Assembly (NCBI GenBank): GCA_022225965.2
Contig: JAKJXP020000040.1
Location: 124,001 to 188,000, forward strand
Origin: Diatrype stigma
Lineage: Eukaryota; Ascomycota; Sordariomycetes; Xylariales; Diatrypaceae
Length of the DNA stretch: 64,000 bases
Direction: 5' to 3'
The notes under the pieces are model-generated. The model made no database searches and had not been told where the DNA came from. It saw only the letters and a list, made by a program, of their open reading frames with translations. Numbering within the stretch: position 1 is the first letter of the stretch; each line of letters starts with the position of its first letter. The position numbers and the translations under genes were made by a program. Positions 59,193-64,000 of the stretch are shown here, piece by piece.

Positions 59193-60153
59193 ATGGAGTA
59201 CCCGGAGGCCCCCTCGCGCTCCCCATCGCCCGCCCACGCCAAGAACAGCACTCCGGACGCCAACAACAACAACAACAACAACAATAACAACCCGGCGGGT
59301 GACCCCGACCCGGATACCAACGCCACCGAAGACGTCCCGGACCAAGAAGAAGACCGCCCCCCCTCCCCGGACCTCCCACTAACCATGACCGCGTCAGCCG
59401 TCCTGACCTCGCTGCCGCGGGACGCCAGCGCGGCGCTGCGCGACGCAGACGCCGACGCCGACGCCGACCGCAAGGTGCTGGTGCGGTTCAAGGCGGTGGG
59501 CGGGGGCGCGCCGCAGCTGCGGCGCGAGGTGCGGCGCGTGGGCGCCGCGCAGCGCTTCGAGGCCGTCGTGGCCCACCTGCGCCGCGCGCTGCGGCTCGCC
59601 GCCGGCGATGGGCTGTTCCTGTACGTCAATAGCGCGTTCGCGCCCGCGCTGGACGAGGTCGTGGGGAATCTGCATCGGGTGGGTTTTCTCTTTTCTTTTC
59701 TACCTTCTTTTAGTTTCTTTGTTTTTTCAGTTTATTATCTGGCCCGATCGGCGTCCTCGTCCTCGTAGCCGCCCCTATTGATTTTTTCTCCTGGTGGGAT
59801 CCAAAGTCATATTATGCTTTTGTTGAGTCAGGTATAGCGTTTCCTGTAAGATCGTATCACACCTGGTTTATGGGTTTTTCATGTGGCAGGTTTTTCTTTT
59901 TCGAACTATACCTTCCTACCTATGTTCTTACCTGCCAGTGATCGAACCACATATATTCTTCTATATAACTATTTCTCTACTGAGTCGTGGAACATCTCCA
60001 TCCAGCTTTTGGACGATATGCCCTCTGTAAGTGCAGTATGTCTGAATGCTAACTACGTGGTGTGGACATGACTTGCACATCGGCAAATAGTGTTTCAAGG
60101 ACTCGAACGATCAGTTGATTGTCGCCTACTCGATAACACCCGCGTTTGGGTGA
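59193..60153 (+). CDS. atg12: ubiquitin-like autophagy protein ATG12
   Basis: Ubiquitin-like modifier conjugated to ATG5; the conjugate acts as E3 for ATG8 lipidation on the forming autophagosome. Two exons, 59193-59678 and 60091-60153; 182 residues. The N-terminal 80 residues are disordered, Pro/Ser/Asp-rich with ten Asn from an AAC repeat. The ubiquitin fold starts about 93 (KVLVRFKAVGGGAPQLRREV), includes FLYVNSAFAPALDEVVGNL, and is closed by exon 2, CFKDSNDQLIVAYSITPAFG, ending in the required C-terminal Gly. The intron is 412 bp, six to eight times the usual size here. Exon 1 is very GC-rich, with an alternating Asp-Ala run (DADADADAD). Confidence 0.96.
59259..59291 (+). repeat. AAC repeat coding for poly-Asn in ATG12
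   Basis: Eleven asparagine-type codons, one of them AAT, inside the disordered N-terminus. Confidence 0.8.
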
Positions 60154-60365
60154 TGACGCCTCTCATCTATCTGTCCATTCACATGCGACCCCCAAATGGT
60201 ATCCCGGAACGCCTCACCGTCTTGACACTATGCCAATGGCTCTTTCTCACTCTCCCATCCCGTTTCAGACGATGGCCTTATGAATTACAAAGATACTAGA
60301 CAAGATACCAGAGACCCCAAAATCTACTTCAACAAACACAAAACAAAACAACCCTTGTATCTTTC

Positions 60366-61552
60366 TCAGCTCTCCTCAGTCGCCTTAGCAAAGGCCTCCA
60401 GCTCCTCTTCGCGAATCGGATACGTGTGCTCCTGCGCAGGGTACTGTCGTCCCTTCACCTCATCCCGGTAGGCTTCGATCGCGCGGTAGCTTTCGGACCA
60501 CACGTCGCCGTACTTCTTCACGAACTTGGGGATGAAGCGGCCCGGGGGGAAGTAGCCCGACATGTCGACCTGCACGAGCACCTGGCCGGCGCAGCCGCTG
60601 CCGGACCCGATGCCGATGGTCGGCACGGAAAGCTTCGTCGTGATGGCGCCGGCCACCTCGGCGGGCACGGCCTCGATGACCATCCCGAAGGCCCCGGCCT
60701 CCTGCACGGCCAGCGCGTCCTCAAGGACCGCCAGGGCGCCGGCGCACGTCTTCCCCTGCACGCGGAACCCCCCGAGGGCGTTCTGGCGCTGGGGCGTCAG
60801 CCCGATGTGGCCTAGGACCGGGATGCCCGCCCGGGTGATCTTCTCGATGGTCGGGGCCATCTCCTTGCCGCCCTCGAGCTTGACGCCCTGGACGCGGCCC
60901 TCCTTGACGAACCGGATGGCGGTCTGCAGCGCTTGCTCGGGCGATACCTCGTAGGATCCCATGGGAAGATCGCCTACCTAATCGATCGCACGATGAGATT
61001 GGTGGGTCAGCAACAGCAAAGCGCAGTTTCCTTCGTCAGGAGGTTATCTGTTTTCCCCTATTCGTTTCTTTTCCTTTCCTTTTCTCAGGGACTTCTCTTC
61101 ATTCTTACCGTGAACGCCGACTTCGTCGCACGTGCGACCGACCGGCAGTGCATCAACATCTCGTCGACCGTGACCTCGCTGGTGTCCTCCATGCCCAGAG
61201 CCACCATGGCCAGGCTGTCGCCGACGAGGACTACGTCCATGCCGGCAGCGTCGGCGACGTGCGCGCTCGGGAAGTCATGCGCCGTGAGCACCGTGATCGG
61301 CTCGCCCCTTTTCCGCATGGCCCGGAGAGTACTGATGGTGACCTTCTTTCTCGAGGGGGCTGCTGACCCGCTAAGGGGTGAATGCGAACTCCATCGTTGC
61401 TGGTGGTGGTGGAGGTGATGGTGGTTCAGCGCTGATGCCAGGGGTTTAGTGGCGGCTGTTAGGGGGGCTAAGGGGGTGTGCGTCGATCGAGCGCCCCGGT
61501 ATAGCAATAGAGCACATGACTTGAATGCCGATGTATAAGTAAACGGCGCCAT
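60366..61552 (-). CDS. panB: 3-methyl-2-oxobutanoate (ketopantoate) hydroxymethyltransferase
   Basis: First committed step of pantothenate/CoA synthesis: alpha-ketoisovalerate plus methylene-tetrahydrofolate gives ketopantoate. Two exons, 61552-61109 and 60977-60366; intron 131 bp, phase 0; 351 residues. The first in-frame ATG is 61552; the frame is open further upstream without ATG. Residues 1-60, rich in Arg/Ser/Thr/Ala and with a His-rich HHHLHHH run, look like a mitochondrial presequence. Motifs: VLTAHDFPSAHVADAAGMD and the metal-site VGDSLAMVALG, then VGDLPMGSYE at the exon junction, GHIGLTPQ, VIEAVPAEVA with the catalytic Glu, and TIGIGSGSGCAGQVLV. All expected core blocks are present. 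Convergent with ATG12, 212 bp apart. Confidence 0.95.
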
Positions 61553-62457
61553 GGGGGGCGATGCGTTCGTTGCCCCAGGGGGTGTGCGAATGAAAATGAT
61601 GGGGGCCAAAGAGTTCGTGCACCTCAATTGCGTTGAGACGACGGAGACCAGAGACGGTGCTATTCCAATATTTTCCTCGTTGGTGTAAGATTGGGAAAAG
61701 AAAAGAAAAGATCGTAATCTTGCCAATTCTGGGGAGTTGTCGCCGTTTTTATGTTCTGGTCATGATGGTATTTGCTGCGTACAATTGAGTCTCACTCTCA
61801 CTGGACTGGCCCGAGGTCTCGTTCTGGTGGTGTTTTTTGTGGAATGCAGCAAAAGCCGCAGCTGAGCTGTGCCTAGTTGGGTTGGACGAACTGCGCTAAC
61901 TGCATAAGCCCCGCCTTTAAGCGCAAGCTCTTCCAATAGGGGCTCTGGGTACCGAGTCCCCTGGACCCCTTTCAGCCATTTGTTGAATAATAGATCCACT
62001 TTTCGGGTTAGTCGGACAGGGGCTTATCAGATCTTGAAGTCTCGAGGTAAGGGGCTGAGGGGATAGACAGCCGTATGCTCTTGGACACATGAAAGGGGTT
62101 CTTGAAGAGCGGGTACGAAGTCAGTCTCATCTTCACCACTACGTAACACTCAAGCAATTAGACGGAAGATGTTTATAAGAATCTACTCGTAGGAATGCCT
62201 AATCCTAAAGACACCTCCAGACCCTTTCTTATCCATCCCCGTACCAACAACAGTCAGTCCAATGATTATCCATGGTTAGTCTCAAAATGCCACCATGATA
62301 TCGCCAAACGCCCCAACACCTCTGTATGTATGCATTCCCATCCTGTCCCAAAAGCCACACACGATGCCTCCCACTGGTGAAGTTACCAAGCGCCCTAGGT
62401 AGATATAAGATGAGACATTCTGCCAGGTGTGTTGTTCAGGTGCGTATGTTGGGGTGC
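61553..62457. other. intergenic
   Basis: No gene supported; a 79-codon minus frame at 61760-61999 has no family likeness. Confidence 0.4.
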
Positions 62458-63182
62458 TTAGGAGCACCAGAAGACGATGCAGCCGTGGCAGTTGCGGTCG
62501 AAGTAGATGCACTGCCAGGTGATACCGCACCAGGTCTGCGAGCAGGCGGCCTCGGCCTTCAGCGGGTCAGCGGCAGCGGAGGTCGCGGGCGAGGTGCCGG
62601 TCTCAACATCAGCGGCCTTGAGCTCCTGCTGCTTCAGCTTGTGCTCGATCTTGTCGACGGTCTGGTCGAGGTAGGCGCCGCGCAGGGTGCCGACGTGCTG
62701 CTGGGTGGGGGCCGCGGCGTCGCCGGAGACGAGAACGTAGATGAGCTCGCCCTGGAAGGCGTCGATGCGCACCTGGTGGCCGTGGTGCTGCGAGAACGCG
62801 GCCGCCTCGTCCTCGGTCTGGACGATGGCGATCTCGCCCTCGGGGCGCAAGCCGGTGCCGTTGAACGGCTTGTAGTTGGGCGGCATGTTGATGCCCGCGT
62901 CGAGGAACTTCTCGAGCTTGCCGATGACGTCGCGAGCGCGGATGCTGGAGGAAGGGGGGGGTTTCGTTAGCAATGGGTCCATGGTCGTGGTTGATTGGGC
63001 AGAGCTTGGAGTGGCTGATGGGATGGATGCAGGCGAGTAGGCAGGCAGGCAGATAAGGTAAGGCAAAGAAGATACAGGGAGAGGAGGAGAACTTACTTGA
63101 TCGCGGGGACCTGGGTAGGGCTAGCCACAACGGTGCCAACGATGGCAGCGAGGGTGAAGACGTTCTTCATGGTGAACTGCAT
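62458..63182 (-). CDS. secreted protein with six-cysteine C-terminal tail
   Basis: Two exons, 63182-63097 and 62944-62458; intron 152 bp, phase 2, joining SPTQVPAI-N to IRARDVIGKLEKFLDAGINM; 190 residues. The N-terminus is a signal peptide (MKNVFTLAAIVGTVVAS, after a short MQFT). The middle is an alpha/beta-like stretch without cysteine (EGEIAIVQTEDEAAAFSQHH, GELIYVLVSGD), a helix (DQTVDKIEHKLKQQELKA), a Thr/Ser/Ala linker, then a tail with cysteines spaced C-x4-C-x5-C-x5-C-x2-C-x5-C up to the last residues. No family recognised. Small secreted proteins with a compact Cys-rich end can be effectors, antimicrobial or wall proteins; none can be chosen. A TATA-like box and a GAGTA repeat precede the gene. 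Confidence 0.75.
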
Positions 63183-63248
63183 GGTGTCGAGTGTAGGAAT
63201 AGAACTCGTGATTTGATTGATTGGTAAGAAGTAGAAGAATTTGTGTGT

Positions 63249-63279
63249 AGAGTAAAGTAGAGTAGAGTAGAGTAGAGTC
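63249..63279 (+). repeat. AGTAG pentanucleotide repeat
   Basis: About six units (TAGAG/AGTAG) in the presumed 5' leader of the secreted-protein gene. Confidence 0.75.
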
Positions 63280-63406
63280 AAGAAGAGGAGTCAACAGTCA
63301 ACTAGAGAAGTGTGTATGCTTGAAGGAAGCTGAGTGTAGAAGTGTTGAGTTGTTGATGTTGTTGAGAGGAAAGGAAGATGGGATTTTGAGAGGGGGGGAG
63401 GGCATG

Positions 63407-63415
63407 CTTTTATAG
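63407..63415 (-). promoter_or_regulatory. TATA-like box of the secreted-protein gene
   Basis: CTATAAAAG on the minus strand, about 225 bp before the ATG, preceded on that strand by a C/T-rich stretch. Strong TATA boxes are common in highly or conditionally expressed fungal secreted genes. Confidence 0.45.
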
Positions 63416-64000
63416 TAAAATCCCCCCCAGCGGTAGATGGGATTTCGAGCTAGAGTAACAATAGGATGCCATGGACAATAGGGTACGGAGTAATTCGCCT
63501 ATACCAGTTTGGGGGCTCGGGACAGTAGGGGTCAAGTGCATACCAGGCCCCTTGTGACTCAATGTCTACAACCTATTGTAAGTGGCAGCTGGCTGAATAG
63601 CAACAATAGGAGTGATGCTGTGATGTATGACACAATGCCCATACGAGTGATATCGGCTGCATGACACCAAGCATGGTCCGAGTAGGCTAAGCCTCACTAG
63701 CTGGTTGACAACGGGGAATAAACGAACTCGTTTCCTATTGTTAACTACGATTGTACTTGTTCTCCCTATTAAGTGGTCTGGCGATTTCCAGTATCAATGC
63801 CATTGAGGGGTTTCGTGAAGCCATATTGCCCAGCCCCCTTGTAACCCCTATCAAAGCAACCCATTGCACCGAACTACAATACTATTAAGTGGTCCTACCT
63901 ATTATATCAAACCTCTCATGTGATCACTTCTATTGTCTGTTACTGGCACAGTGCCGTCATCATAGGGTTCTCATGTATAGGTAAGGAAGCATTGTCTATA

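Larger units (their letters stand above)
63183..64000. other. promoter side of the secreted-protein gene
   Basis: Beyond the GAGTA repeat and TATA-like box listed separately, nothing recognised to the window end. Confidence 0.45.

Noticed and set aside
1..64000. CRISPR arrays, bacterial-type operons, rRNA genes, telomeric repeats
   Set aside because: None seen; the window is eukaryotic, with spliced genes throughout and no regular spacer-repeat pattern.

Overview
This is a nuclear contig from a filamentous ascomycete (Pezizomycotina, probably Sordariomycetes). The signs are short introns of about 50-80 bp with GT...AG ends and CTAAC/CTGAC-like branch sites, typical fungal families (BTB proteins, Zn2Cys6 regulator, PL4 lyase, wax-synthase-like MBOAT, Gypsy element), and an AT-rich block with the C-to-T/G-to-A signature of repeat-induced point mutation (RIP). 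No species call is made. Exon boundaries were worked out by hand from splice signals, reading frame and family conservation.

Layout. About 0.9-9.4 kb holds ordinary genes: a small Cys-rich protein, RAD4/XPC, a BTB protein, an unknown membrane protein and a GCIP/CCNDBP1-type protein. About 9.7-35 kb looks accessory: a broken GH71 alpha-1,3-glucanase, rhamnogalacturonan lyase (PL4), a Ure2-like GST, two MFS transporters (one a sugar porter), a wax-synthase-like acyltransferase, a nested transposon block (22.5-30.5 kb), a C2HC+Zn2Cys6 transcription factor, an SDR and a small membrane protein. About 36-63 kb is mostly housekeeping: a coiled-coil protein, a degenerate RNase H-fold protein, a small Cys-rich protein, the TOR kinase, a DBF4-type regulator of CDC7, ATG12 and ketopantoate hydroxymethyltransferase, then a secreted protein with a Cys-rich tail.

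The transposon block is nested. An element of about 0.87 kb, with perfect 29-bp terminal inverted repeats and flanking TA, was interrupted by a 7.08-kb Ty3/Gypsy LTR element on the minus strand (226-bp LTRs, AGTAT target duplication). The interior is wrecked by RIP, yet the zinc knuckle, protease, RT, RNase H and integrase can still be read as mutated relics.

How the genes may work together: PL4 lyase plus sugar porter suggests pectin side-chain use. GST, MFS, MBOAT, SDR and the regulator look like tailoring, export and control genes of a small metabolic cluster with no visible backbone enzyme; this is inference. Two CGG-N9-CCG palindromes upstream of the SDR are candidate sites for a binuclear-cluster regulator. 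TOR and DBF4 are divergent across a 3-kb gap; ATG12 and panB are convergent.
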